Origin: Lachnospiraceae bacterium
GTDB lineage: Bacteria > Bacillota > Clostridia > Lachnospirales > Lachnospiraceae
Length of the DNA stretch: 52,019 bases
NCBI GenBank assembly: GCA_019424135.1
Contig: JAHYZZ010000011.1
Coordinates: forward strand, 5,068 to 57,086
Direction: 5' to 3'
Part shown: positions 23,699 to 32,756 of the stretch, one piece after another
Position numbering within the stretch: the stretch's first letter is position 1
Layout: each line of letters begins with the position of its first letter
Position numbers and translations under genes: made by a program
Notes under the pieces: generated by a model
The model's input: the letters and a program-made list of their open reading frames with translations, nothing else
The model's database searches: none
Told to the model about the DNA's origin: nothing

Positions 23699-24286
23699 AT
23701 GTTTATTATAGCAGGACTTGGGAATCCTACTCGTCAATATGAAGGAACCAGACATAATGTAGGATTTGAAGTGATAGATACGCTGGCGGATAAATATAAT
23801 ATAACGGTGGAGACAAGGAAAAGCCGTGCGTTGATTGGAAAGGGAATCATAGGCGGACAGAAAGTGATCCTTGTTAAGCCGCAGACTTATATGAACTTAA
23901 GTGGAGAAAGCATCGGCGCTCTTGTCAGTTACTATAAAGTGGATGAGGAGCAGGAGCTTTTGGTGATCTATGACGATGTCAGTCTGGATGTAGGGCAGCT
24001 TCGAATCCGCAGAAAAGGCAGCGCCGGAGGACATAACGGGATCAAAAGTATCATTCAGCACCTGGGGACAGATGTGTTCCCAAGGATAAAGATTGGTGTC
24101 GGGGAAAAACCCAAGGGATTTGATCTGGCAGATTATGTGCTTGGACATTTCTCAAAGGGAGAACGTGTATCCATGGAGGAAGGGTATCAGAAAGCCGCAG
24201 AGGCTGTGGAGATGATTGTTCAAGGAGAGCTGGATGCAGCCATGAATGTGTATAATAAAAAGAGTAAGCCTAAGGAGGCCAGATAG
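23699..24286 (+). CDS. pth: Peptidyl-tRNA hydrolase Pth
   Basis: With the start at 23699 the enzyme has 195 residues, the family norm. It hydrolyses peptidyl-tRNAs released from stalled ribosomes. GLGNP at 6-10, the catalytic His19 (RHNVGF) and the DD pair of YDDVSL are present, as is GSAGGHNGIKSI. Two upstream in-frame ATGs (23678, 23693) are possible, but GAAGGG lies 8 bases before 23699, and Pth proteins normally begin Met-x-hydrophobic-GLGNP. mfd follows after 3 bases: the two form an operon, as in many Firmicutes. Confidence 0.95.
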   Translation: MFIIAGLGNPTRQYEGTRHNVGFEVIDTLADKYNITVETRKSRALIGKGIIGGQKVILVKPQTYMNLSGESIGALVSYYKVDEEQELLVIYDDVSLDVGQLRIRRKGSAGGHNGIKSIIQHLGTDVFPRIKIGVGEKPKGFDLADYVLGHFSKGERVSMEEGYQKAAEAVEMIVQGELDAAMNVYNKKSKPKEAR

Positions 24287-24289
24287 CAG

Positions 24290-27200
24290 ATGCAGGCTTT
24301 GATTCATCCGCTCACGGAACTTGCGGAATATGAAGAAATAATCAAAAAAAGAAGAAACGCTCCGGGGATGATCAGGATCCTGGGATGTGTAAACTCACAG
24401 AAAACGCATATGATGTATGGAATGAGCGATGGCTGTCTTTATAAAGTCATCGTTTGTTCCAGCGAGTCAAAAGCAAAGCAGGTCTATGAAGAATATCGCT
24501 TTCTGGATCCGTCTACTTATCTGTATCCGGCAAAGGACCTGCTCTTTTACCAGGCAGATTTAAGAAGCCGGGAACTGGTCAGCCGGAGAATGGAAGTGAT
24601 CGAGGCGGTGATTCAGGGAGAACCGATGACTGTGGTCACCAGTTTTGATGCTTTGATGGATTCCCTGCTTTCCAAAGAAACCATCGCAGGACAAACCATA
24701 AAAATTCAATATGACAGTGTACTAAATCTTGCGGAGCTGGAAAAGAAACTGGCGCAGTTCGGATATGAGAGAGTAGTTCAGATCGAGGGGCCGGGGCAGT
24801 TTTCGGTGCGCGGAGGCATCCTGGATGTGTTTGCTTTAACGGAGGAACTCCCGGTTAGAATTGAACTTTGGGGGGATGAAGTGGATTCAATCCGGACCTT
24901 TGATGTGGAGAGTCAAAGATCCATCGAGAATCTGACAGAGGTCTCTATTTGTCCGGCTGTAGAATTTCCCAGAGACGGAGAAGAGGGTGTCTCCTTCTTA
25001 GACTATTTTCCGGTGGACCAGACACTTCTTTTTCTGGATGAGCCGGTCCGGCTGGTGGAAAAAGGACATGGCGTGGAAGAAGAGTTTATGGAGGCGCAGA
25101 AAAAAAGGGTGGAAAATGGATATGAGCTTAAGGACGGTGAGGTGCGGCTCTATCTGACCGAAGACATCCAAAAAAGGATGAATGCATTTAGTGCTATTGG
25201 CTTTTATGCACTGGATATGAGGTGCAAAGGATTTAGTTTTCGTGAATCTTTCCACATTCATACAAAAAGTGTGAATCCCTATAACAGTAGTTTTGATCTG
25301 CTGACCCAGGATTTAAAGCGCCTAAAGCGCAACGGATATCGGGTCATCCTTTTGTCAGGATCGAGAACCAGGGCAAAGCGTCTTGCCGAAGATCTAAGAG
25401 ATTATAATTTGAGCAGTTATTACAGTGATGACATGAACCGTCTTGTGGAACCTGGAGAGATCATGACCACATATGGACATGTGGCAGAAGGGTATGAATA
25501 TCCGATGCTGAAATTTACCGTGATCTCTGAGACGGATATCTTTGGCAAAGTCAAAAGGAAGAAGAAGCGTAAGACTTATGAAGGCCGTAAAATCCAAAGC
25601 TTCTCCGAATTAAAGCCTGGCGATTATGTAGTACACGAAAATCATGGCCTGGGAATCTATCAGGGGATTGAGAAAATTGAGGTCGATAAGATCACCAAGG
25701 ATTACATGAAGATTTCCTACGCCCAGGGGGGAAACTTATATATTCCGGCTACTCAGCTAGATCTGATCCAGAAGTATGCCAGCGCCGATGCAAAGAAGCC
25801 GAAGCTGAACCGTCTGGGCGGTCAGGAGTGGACGAAGACGAAAACCCGGGTCCGCGGGGCGGTACGAGAGATTGCCAGAGATCTGGTGGAATTGTATGCG
25901 GCCAGGCAGGAGCAGGAAGGGTATGAGTATGGGGAGGATACGGTCTGGCAGAAGGAGTTTGAGGAAATGTTCCCTTTTGAAGAGACCGAGGATCAGCTTC
26001 TTGCCATCCAGGCGGTAAAACAGGATATGCAGAGTAAAAAGATCATGGATCGGCTGATCTGCGGGGACGTAGGATATGGAAAGACGGAAGTAGCCATCCG
26101 TGCAGCTTTTAAGGCGGTACAGGAGGATAAGCAGGTAGTATATCTGGTGCCGACTACAATTCTCGCCCAGCAGCATTATAACACCTTTGTACAGAGGATG
26201 AAGGATTTCCCCGTACGGATCGATCTGATGTGCCGGTTTCGGACGCCGGCACAGCAAAAGAAGACGGCTGCTGATACAAGAAAAGGCCTGGTGGATATTG
26301 TAATTGGAACGCACCGGGTTTTAAGCGATGACATGAAGTTCAAAGATCTGGGACTTCTGATCATAGATGAGGAGCAGAGGTTCGGGGTTCAGCATAAGGA
26401 AAAAATCAAGAAGCTGAAGGAAAATATAGATGTGCTGACGCTGACAGCGACTCCTATTCCGCGGACTTTGCATATGAGTCTTATCGGGATCCGGGACATG
26501 AGTGTATTGGAGGAAGCTCCAGAAGAACGGATGCCGATTCAGACCTATGTGATGGAATATAACGATGAGATGGTGCGGGAGGCCATTGAGCGCGAGTGTG
26601 CCAGACAGGGGCAGGTGTATTACGTGTACAATCGTGTAGATGATATTGAAGAGATCACAGCCCATATCCAAAAGCTGGTGCCGGATGTGACGGTGGCTTA
26701 TGCCCATGGACAAATGAGGGAGCATCAGTTGGAGCGGATCATGTATGATTTTATCAATGGGGAGATTGATGTGCTGGTATCCACCACTATTATTGAAACC
26801 GGGCTTGATATTTCAAATGTGAATACAATGATTATTCACGACGCTGACCGGCTGGGCCTGTCGCAGCTCTACCAGCTTCGGGGAAGGGTTGGACGGTCTA
26901 ACCGCATGGCCTATGCGTTTTTGCTGTACCGGAGGGATAAGATGCTCAAAGAAGTGGCGGAAAAGAGGCTGGCGGCCATTCGTGAATTTACAGACCTGGG
27001 GTCAGGCTTTAAAATTGCTATGCGGGATCTGGAAATCCGTGGGGCCGGGAATCTTCTGGGCGCTGAGCAGCATGGACACATGGAGGCAGTCGGATATGAT
27101 CTGTATTGTAAGATGCTAAATGAAGCGGTGCGGATGTTAAAAGGCGAGATTCAAGAGGAGGACTTCCACACGACGATGGATCTGAATGTGGATGCTTTCA

Positions 27201-27634
27201 TCCCGGATACTTATATTCCCAATGAATATCAGAAGTTGGATGTCTATAAGCGGATTGCAGCTATTGAAAATGAAGAAGAGCTAGAAGACATGACAGAGGA
27301 ACTTCTGGATCGGTTTGGAGATATTCCCAAGAAGGTAGAAAAGCTTCTCCAGGCAGCAGAACTGAAAAACATAGCACATAGCGCGTATGTGACCAGTGTG
27401 GAGCAAAAAGGGGCCAGGTTTGTCTTTGTTATGTATGAAAAGGCAAAGGTTGTGCCTGAGAGGATTCCGCATCTGATCGAGGCCTATCATGGAGATTTGA
27501 GTTTCCGTTCAGATGAAGAGCAGCCTTGCTTTATCTATGAAAAGAAAAGCAGAAGTAAAAAAGAAAATAATAGCGATGTGCTGGAGATTGTGAAAAATGT
27601 ATTATTTGGCCTGAAGGGATTGATAGATGCATAA
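24290..27634 (+). CDS. mfd: Transcription-repair coupling factor Mfd
   Basis: This 1114-residue protein removes stalled RNA polymerase and recruits UvrA. The N-terminal part (to about 350) has UvrB-like UvrA-binding domains (GPGQFSVRGGILDVF). An RNA-polymerase-interaction domain follows around 450-520 (DYVVHENHGLGIYQGIE). The translocase has Walker A GDVGYGKT at 592-599, DEEQ at 693-696, TATPIPRTLHMS and the RecG-like motor region, and a C-terminal TRCF domain. Standard length. AAGGAGG lies in the 3' end of pth, so translation is coupled. Confidence 0.97.
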   Translation: MQALIHPLTELAEYEEIIKKRRNAPGMIRILGCVNSQKTHMMYGMSDGCLYKVIVCSSESKAKQVYEEYRFLDPSTYLYPAKDLLFYQADLRSRELVSRRMEVIEAVIQGEPMTVVTSFDALMDSLLSKETIAGQTIKIQYDSVLNLAELEKKLAQFGYERVVQIEGPGQFSVRGGILDVFALTEELPVRIELWGDEVDSIRTFDVESQRSIENLTEVSICPAVEFPRDGEEGVSFLDYFPVDQTLLFLDEPVRLVEKGHGVEEEFMEAQKKRVENGYELKDGEVRLYLTEDIQKRMNAFSAIGFYALDMRCKGFSFRESFHIHTKSVNPYNSSFDLLTQDLKRLKRNGYRVILLSGSRTRAKRLAEDLRDYNLSSYYSDDMNRLVEPGEIMTTYGHVAEGYEYPMLKFTVISETDIFGKVKRKKKRKTYEGRKIQSFSELKPGDYVVHENHGLGIYQGIEKIEVDKITKDYMKISYAQGGNLYIPATQLDLIQKYASADAKKPKLNRLGGQEWTKTKTRVRGAVREIARDLVELYAARQEQEGYEYGEDTVWQKEFEEMFPFEETEDQLLAIQAVKQDMQSKKIMDRLICGDVGYGKTEVAIRAAFKAVQEDKQVVYLVPTTILAQQHYNTFVQRMKDFPVRIDLMCRFRTPAQQKKTAADTRKGLVDIVIGTHRVLSDDMKFKDLGLLIIDEEQRFGVQHKEKIKKLKENIDVLTLTATPIPRTLHMSLIGIRDMSVLEEAPEERMPIQTYVMEYNDEMVREAIERECARQGQVYYVYNRVDDIEEITAHIQKLVPDVTVAYAHGQMREHQLERIMYDFINGEIDVLVSTTIIETGLDISNVNTMIIHDADRLGLSQLYQLRGRVGRSNRMAYAFLLYRRDKMLKEVAEKRLAAIREFTDLGSGFKIAMRDLEIRGAGNLLGAEQHGHMEAVGYDLYCKMLNEAVRMLKGEIQEEDFHTTMDLNVDAFIPDTYIPNEYQKLDVYKRIAAIENEEELEDMTEELLDRFGDIPKKVEKLLQAAELKNIAHSAYVTSVEQKGARFVFVMYEKAKVVPERIPHLIEAYHGDLSFRSDEEQPCFIYEKKSRSKKENNSDVLEIVKNVLFGLKGLIDA

Positions 27635-27685
27635 AAAAAGATTATAATGAAAAAGTTAATGGTGCAAAGGAGGATACAGGAAGAG

Positions 27686-28792
27686 ATGAAAAGAAAAGCA
27701 GGAATCTATGCGCTGGCAGGACTTCTGGCTGTATCGGCATTGACTGGATGCAGTTCTTCCATCGGTGAAAATGACGTGGCGGTTACGGTGGGCGACACAC
27801 AGATCAGCGGCCGTGTTGCCAATTTTTATGCCAGATATACACAGGCACAGTATGAGACCTATTATGCAGGATATATGGGCGATGACATGTGGAATTCTGA
27901 GGCAGATGAAGGACAGACTTACGAAGAATTTGTCAAGAATACCGTTTTGGAACAGTTAGAAGATATGGCGGTTCTGGAACAGCATATGGATGAATATGAA
28001 GTGTCCTTGTCTGATGGAGAAAAGCAGGCGATCAAAGAAGCGGCTCAGCAGTTTGACGAGGCCAATGGGCTGGAAGATAAGGAGAAGGTTTCCGGAGATG
28101 AGGATACGGTAGAACGTGTCATGACCTTGATGGCGATTCAGGAAAAGATGCGGGATGCGATCCAGGCTGATGCTGATACAGAAGTATCAGATGAAGAGGC
28201 AGCTCAAAAGAGTATGCAGTATGTGTTCTTTTCGTCCCAGACGACAGATTCTGTGGATTCTGAAGGAACATCAGATGATGATAAAGAAACCAGTGATATG
28301 GAAGATATTGTAAAAGAGACTGCCAAGGCACAGGCAGAGTCATTTGCAGAGACAGTAAAGGATCAGCCGGATTTTGCAGCATATGCCTCAGAACAGGGAT
28401 TGGAAGCTTCTACTGCAGCCTTTGATGCGGATTCCCAGAGCCCGGCTCCAGAAGTGGTAGAAGCTGCGGACAAGCTGGGAGAAGGGGAAACTACCGGTGT
28501 CATTGAGACGGACAGTGGGTATTATGTGGCAAGGGTGACCAGCCTTTTCGACAGGGAAGCGACTGATACAGAGAAACAAAATATCGTGTCGGAACGTCAG
28601 ACGGAGCTCTACAATGACACTTGTGATGGATGGAAAGAGGATACAGATATCCAGGTCCATGAAAGGGTGTGGAAGAAGATCAATTTCCAGACTTTGAGCG
28701 TAACTTATGTACAGGATGAGACAGAAGATTATGCAGATGAGGTGCAGACGGACGATGTGGCAGATCAGCAGGAAGACGAGGCGTCTGAATAA
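27686..28792 (+). CDS. PrsA/SurA-like foldase lipoprotein
   Basis: With the start at 27686 the product is 368 residues with a lipoprotein signal peptide: basic MKRK, hydrophobic core, and lipobox LTGC with Cys22. The mature part has a SurA/trigger-like helical N-domain (Tyr/Gln rich), an acidic linker, and a parvulin-like C-terminal part (FAETVKDQPDFAAYASEQG...GVIETDSGYYVARV). It would act outside the membrane to fold secreted proteins; classical parvulin catalytic residues are not clearly visible. A longer frame from 27647 exists, but its N-terminus spoils the signal peptide, and AGGAGG plus CAGGAAGAG lie before 27686. The acidic C-terminal tail is unusual. Confidence 0.85.
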   Translation: MKRKAGIYALAGLLAVSALTGCSSSIGENDVAVTVGDTQISGRVANFYARYTQAQYETYYAGYMGDDMWNSEADEGQTYEEFVKNTVLEQLEDMAVLEQHMDEYEVSLSDGEKQAIKEAAQQFDEANGLEDKEKVSGDEDTVERVMTLMAIQEKMRDAIQADADTEVSDEEAAQKSMQYVFFSSQTTDSVDSEGTSDDDKETSDMEDIVKETAKAQAESFAETVKDQPDFAAYASEQGLEASTAAFDADSQSPAPEVVEAADKLGEGETTGVIETDSGYYVARVTSLFDREATDTEKQNIVSERQTELYNDTCDGWKEDTDIQVHERVWKKINFQTLSVTYVQDETEDYADEVQTDDVADQQEDEASE

Positions 28793-28808
28793 GCAGAGCA
28801 ATGAGATG

Positions 28809-28840
28809 CAGGAATACCGGGGTGGTATTCCTGTTTTTTT
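28809..28840 (+). terminator. Terminator after the foldase gene
   Basis: CAGGAATACC (28809-28818) pairs perfectly with GGTATTCCTG (28824-28833), followed by T7. Confidence 0.93.
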
Positions 28841-28867
28841 ATAAAGAAAGTTAAAGGTCGGTTCTGC

Positions 28868-28915
28868 AAAAAAGAGACAAACACCGGTTGTGCTTTTTGC
28901 AGAACCAGTGTTTGT
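28868..28915 (-). terminator. Terminator of the S1-domain gene
   Basis: On the minus strand, ACAAACACTGGTT (28915-28903) pairs with AACCGGTGTTTGT (28889-28877) with one G-U pair, followed by TCTCTTTTTT. An alternative pairing of GGTTCTGCAAAAA (28906-28894) with 28872-28860 would break this hairpin. Confidence 0.8.
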
Positions 28916-28922
28916 AAGAAAT

Positions 28923-29594
28923 TTACAGATTTAAGTTTTTGAAAAGGTCTCCCAGGCTTGTCCCGATGTTTTCAGATTTTGGAATCTCTACCCTTTCAAC
29001 AGGTGCTTCCTCGCGTTCTTCCAAGGCTTTCATGCTCAAGCTGATCTTTCCATCTTTGATGCCGATGATCTTTACTTTTACTTCATCGCCAATATTCAGC
29101 ACGTCTTTTGGAGATTTGACTCTCTTTTGGCTGATCTGAGATACGTGTACCAGTCCGGACAGGCCGTCCTCCAGGCGGACGAAAGCGCCGTAGTTCTGAA
29201 GAGACTCTACGGTACCAGTCGTGACGGTGCCGATCTTAAGGCCGGCGATTTTTTCCTCCATTGCCTTTTGTTCTTTTTCCTTTAAGATTTCACGGGCAGA
29301 CAGAACCAGGCGGTTTTGTGCTTCATCCACTTCAATGACACGAACTTCAATGTCTTTTAAAAGATAGGTTTCCAGATCTTCGATATAGGACAGGGAAAGT
29401 TTGGAGGCAGGAATAAATCCGCGCAGGCCTTCCACCATGGCAATGGCTCCTCCATTTACAATTCCTTCTACTTTTACCGAGAGGATGGTTTTGTTTTCCA
29501 TGTATGACTGTACAACGTTCCATGGATTTGCATCGTCAAAATGTTCCTCCAAGTCAGCCATCGTTGTTTCTTCCTGTAACAGTTCTTCGCTCAT
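28923..29594 (-). CDS. S1 RNA-binding domain protein (RpsA-like)
   Basis: This 223-residue protein has two S1 domains. The first (about 33-103: MENKTILSVKVEGIVNGG...FIPASKLS...LVLSAREI) is followed by a short Lys/Glu helix. The second (about 120-195: GTVTTGTVESLQNYGAFVRL...GLVHVSQIS...DEVKVKIIGI...KISLSMKAL) is the canonical S1 type. It is much shorter than a true six-domain ribosomal protein S1 and corresponds to the short S1-like proteins of Clostridia. It binds RNA, perhaps on the ribosome or mRNA. AAAGGAATATCATT precedes the ATG; a good promoter lies upstream. Confidence 0.88.
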   Translation of the reverse strand: MSEELLQEETTMADLEEHFDDANPWNVVQSYMENKTILSVKVEGIVNGGAIAMVEGLRGFIPASKLSLSYIEDLETYLLKDIEVRVIEVDEAQNRLVLSAREILKEKEQKAMEEKIAGLKIGTVTTGTVESLQNYGAFVRLEDGLSGLVHVSQISQKRVKSPKDVLNIGDEVKVKIIGIKDGKISLSMKALEEREEAPVERVEIPKSENIGTSLGDLFKNLNL

Positions 29595-29649
29595 AATGAT
29601 ATTCCTTTCTCAGACTTTATTTGGTGTTTCATATACACATATTTCTTTC

Positions 29650-29679
29650 AGTATATCACAAACACAGGTGGTTGTTCAA
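29650..29679 (-). promoter_or_regulatory. SigA promoter of the S1-domain gene
   Basis: On the minus strand TTGAAC (29679-29674) and TATACT (29655-29650) are 18 bases apart. Confidence 0.7.
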
Positions 29680-29790
29680 AGAAAAATAAATTCTTTATCC
29701 AAATTTATAGTTGACGAAAGGGGAAAAAAATGGCAAGCTAATTCTAAAGTCAGCCTTTAGAAAGGAAGGCAAGTGAGGTGTAAGAGTTCA

Positions 29791-31437
29791 ATGGGAAAAA
29801 AGACGGGGAAAATATATGTAGTCGGGCATAAAAATCCAGATACAGATTCCATCTGTTCTGCAATCGCTTATGCGCATTTAAAGAAAGAGATGACGGGGGA
29901 AGAATATGTTCCAAGACGTGCAGGAATGATCAATGAGGAGACCAGTTATGTGTTAAAGCGGTTCGGGGTCAATCCGCCGCCGTTGCTTCAGAATGTAAAG
30001 CTTCAGGTGAAGGATATTGATATCCACAAGATCGAGGGCGTGGATCCACAGTTATCGATCAAAGATACCTGGCAGAAGATGAAGGAAAATCATATTAAGA
30101 CGATTCCGGTGTTAAAAGACGAAGAGCTGGTGGGAGTGATTTCCACCGGGGATATTGCTACCTCTTATATGGATGTCTATGACAATCGGGTGCTGTCGGC
30201 AGCCAAGACCCAGTATCGTAATATGATCAAGACTTTGGACGGTACGTTGGTAACAGGTAATGAGCATGGTCATTTTACAAAAGGAAAGGTAACCATTGGG
30301 GCTTCGAATCCGGACATTATGAAACAGTTTATCGAAAAGGATGATCTGGTGATTCTAGGAAACCGGTATGAGTCCCAGGCATGTGCAGTGGATATTGACG
30401 CCAGCTGTCTGGTGGTGTGTCAAAATGCAGAGGTTCCGGAGGAATTGATTAGAAAGGCAGAGGAGCAGAGTATTGTGGTAATCCGCACGCCTCATGATAC
30501 CTTTACCGTAGCCCGACTGATCAATCAGAGTATACCCGTAAAATATTTTATGACTAAGACGCCGCTGACGACGTTCCATCTCAACGATTACGTAGATGAC
30601 ATCAAGGAGGTCATGACGAAGAAGAAATTTCGTGATTTTCCAATCCTGGACCGGCATGGCCGGTTCCGCGGATTTATCTCCAGACGCCGGTTTCTGGATG
30701 TGAGCAAGAAAAAAGTCATCCTGGTCGATCACAATGAAAAGTCTCAGGCTGTGGATGGGATCGAAGAAGCAGAGATTGTGGAGATCATTGATCACCATCG
30801 CTTGGGAAATATTGAGACAATCGGACCAGTCTTTTTCAGAAATCAGCCGGTGGGATGTACTGCGACTATCATTTATCAGATGTACCAGGAGGCAGGCGTG
30901 AAGATCAACCGGGTTATGGCCGGTCTTCTTTGTGCGGCCATCATCTCAGACACATTGCTGTTCCGTTCACCAACCTGTACTACCGTTGATGAAAAGACAG
31001 CAAAGAAGCTGGCAAAAATTGCAGAAATTGATCTGGAACAGATGGCAGGAGAAATGTTCCGCGCCGGCAGCAGCCTGCAGGGAAAAAGTGCGGAAGAGAT
31101 TTGTTTTCAGGACTTCAAGCAGTTTACCGTCAACGATACGGTGTTTGGCGTTGGCCAGATTAATTCCATGAATAAGGAAGAACTAGAAGAGATCCGGGCG
31201 ACCCTGGAGCCACATCTTCCAAAAGTTTTAAAGGAACATAATCTTCAGATGGTCTTCTTTATGCTGACAGATATTTTAGATGAATCGACAGAGCTTTTAT
31301 GCTGTGGTGCAGAGGCGAGGAAGAATATTCTGGAGGCCTTTGATCTTCGGGAGGATACGGACCGGATTATTTTGAAAGGTGTCGTATCTAGGAAAAAGCA
31401 GTTGATTCCTGCACTGGTGAGCACAATGCAGCAGTAA
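29791..31437 (+). CDS. ppaC: CBS/DRTGG-domain manganese-dependent inorganic pyrophosphatase
   Basis: This 548-residue enzyme (from 29791) splits pyrophosphate and is a family II (DHH) PPase with regulatory inserts. KIYVVGHKNPDTDSICSAIAYA opens the DHH domain with metal-binding His/Asp. Then come CBS motifs (about 65-125), a DRTGG domain, a second CBS part, and the second half with IIDHHRLGNI and AAIISDTLLFRSPTC. CBS pairs in this family bind AMP/ADP (inhibition) or ApnA (activation). A GTG at 29773 would add six residues; its AAGG is only three bases away, so 29791 is preferred, with some doubt. A small hairpin (TCTAAAG/CTTTAGA, 29743-29761) stands before the ribosome site. Confidence 0.93.
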   Translation: MGKKTGKIYVVGHKNPDTDSICSAIAYAHLKKEMTGEEYVPRRAGMINEETSYVLKRFGVNPPPLLQNVKLQVKDIDIHKIEGVDPQLSIKDTWQKMKENHIKTIPVLKDEELVGVISTGDIATSYMDVYDNRVLSAAKTQYRNMIKTLDGTLVTGNEHGHFTKGKVTIGASNPDIMKQFIEKDDLVILGNRYESQACAVDIDASCLVVCQNAEVPEELIRKAEEQSIVVIRTPHDTFTVARLINQSIPVKYFMTKTPLTTFHLNDYVDDIKEVMTKKKFRDFPILDRHGRFRGFISRRRFLDVSKKKVILVDHNEKSQAVDGIEEAEIVEIIDHHRLGNIETIGPVFFRNQPVGCTATIIYQMYQEAGVKINRVMAGLLCAAIISDTLLFRSPTCTTVDEKTAKKLAKIAEIDLEQMAGEMFRAGSSLQGKSAEEICFQDFKQFTVNDTVFGVGQINSMNKEELEEIRATLEPHLPKVLKEHNLQMVFFMLTDILDESTELLCCGAEARKNILEAFDLREDTDRIILKGVVSRKKQLIPALVSTMQQ

Positions 31438-31456
31438 GCACAGAAAGGAAAAAACA

Positions 31457-32023
31457 ATGGCAAGACAGATATGGAAACCGGGAAATATGCTGTATCCACT
31501 TCCAGCGGTGATGGTAAGTACCGGAGACGAAGAAGGAAATACGAATATTCTGACAGTGGCCTGGACGGGAACGATCTGTTCTGATCCGGCAATGCTATAT
31601 ATCTCGGTACGTCCGGAGCGTTATTCTTATGGAATGATACGAAGGACCGGAGAATTTGTGGTGAATCTTACTACGGAAAAGTTGGCCCGTGCTACGGACT
31701 GGTGTGGGGTAAAATCGGGAAGGAATGTGGATAAATGGAAGGAAATGGGCTTAAGCCGTGGAAAAGCAGACACTCTTTCCTATGCACCGATCATTGAGGA
31801 GAGTCCGGTAAATATTGAATGCAAGGTGACGGAAGTGAAAGAATTGGGAACTCATCATATGTTTCTGGCTATGGTGACGGCGGTTCAAGTAGATGAAAAG
31901 TATTTGAAAGGAAATGGGAAATTTGAGCTGAACCGCACCGGGCTTCTGGCATATTCTCACGGGGAATATCTAAGCCTTGGGAAAAGTCTTGGAAAGTTTG
32001 GCTGGAGTGTGAAAAAAAGATAG
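31457..32023 (+). CDS. Flavin reductase-like FMN-binding split-barrel protein
   Basis: This 188-residue protein has the flavin-reductase-like split barrel seen in small flavoproteins of anaerobes: YPLPAVMVSTGDEEGNTNILTVAWTGTICSDP near residues 12-43, then YISVRPERYSYGMI and FVVNLTTEKLARATDWCGVKSGRNVDK. These segments contact FMN. It may reduce flavin or act in anaerobic redox metabolism; the partner is unknown. AGAAAGGAAAAAACA precedes the ATG. It follows the pyrophosphatase by 19 bases and abuts tcdA by one base, so the genes are co-transcribed. Confidence 0.85.
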   Translation: MARQIWKPGNMLYPLPAVMVSTGDEEGNTNILTVAWTGTICSDPAMLYISVRPERYSYGMIRRTGEFVVNLTTEKLARATDWCGVKSGRNVDKWKEMGLSRGKADTLSYAPIIEESPVNIECKVTEVKELGTHHMFLAMVTAVQVDEKYLKGNGKFELNRTGLLAYSHGEYLSLGKSLGKFGWSVKKR

Positions 32024-32024
32024 T

Positions 32025-32750
32025 ATGATACATGAATTTTCAAGAACAGAATTACTGATCGGGGAGGATGGACTCCGGAAATTAAAAGACGCTGTCGTTA
32101 TGGTGCTGGGAGTAGGGGGTGTGGGATCTCACTGTATCGAAGCCCTGGCAAGAAGTGGTGTGGGACATTTGATTCTGGTCGATAACGACAAAGTATCACT
32201 GACCAACCTGAATCGTCAATCCATTGCCTATCACAGTACCATAGGCCGTTATAAAACACTGGTCATGAAGGAGAGGATCTATGACATCTGTCCAAAGACA
32301 GAAGTCATTACCTATGAGATGTTTGTATTACCGGAAAATTTAAACGAGATCTTTCGGGTCCGTCCTGATTACATTATTGATGCCATCGATACCGTAACGG
32401 CGAAGATTGCAGTGATTGAAAAGGCGAAAGCGGAAAAGATTCCTTTGATCAGTTGCATGGGGACAGGAAATAAGCTTCATCCGGAGATGTTTGAAATTAC
32501 AGATATCAGTAAAACGTCAGTATGCCCGCTGTGCAAGGTGATGCGTAAGGAACTGAAAGTAAGGGGGATCCATGGAGTAAAGGTTTTATATTCCAGGGAA
32601 ACACCGGTGGATGTGTCACAGGCGCAGACCGGAGAGGAAAAGGGCGGGAGAAGAATACTGCCTGGGAGTAGTTCCTTTGTGCCTCCGACGGCCGGTCTTC
32701 TGATTGCCGGAGAGGTGATCCGGGAGATGATTGGATGGGAGGATAGATAG
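32025..32750 (+). CDS. tcdA: tRNA threonylcarbamoyladenosine dehydratase TcdA
   Basis: This 241-residue E1-like (ThiF/MoeB superfamily) enzyme forms the cyclic hydantoin of t6A in tRNAs using ATP. The nucleotide loop GVGGVGSH, the LVDNDKVSLTNLNRQ segment and IDAIDTV are standard; two Cys (TSVCPLCKVMRKEL) match TcdA. Its start is two bases after the stop of the flavin reductase gene. rarA begins 6 bases after its end. Confidence 0.94.
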   Translation: MIHEFSRTELLIGEDGLRKLKDAVVMVLGVGGVGSHCIEALARSGVGHLILVDNDKVSLTNLNRQSIAYHSTIGRYKTLVMKERIYDICPKTEVITYEMFVLPENLNEIFRVRPDYIIDAIDTVTAKIAVIEKAKAEKIPLISCMGTGNKLHPEMFEITDISKTSVCPLCKVMRKELKVRGIHGVKVLYSRETPVDVSQAQTGEEKGGRRILPGSSSFVPPTAGLLIAGEVIREMIGWEDR

Positions 32751-32756
32751 GAAGCA

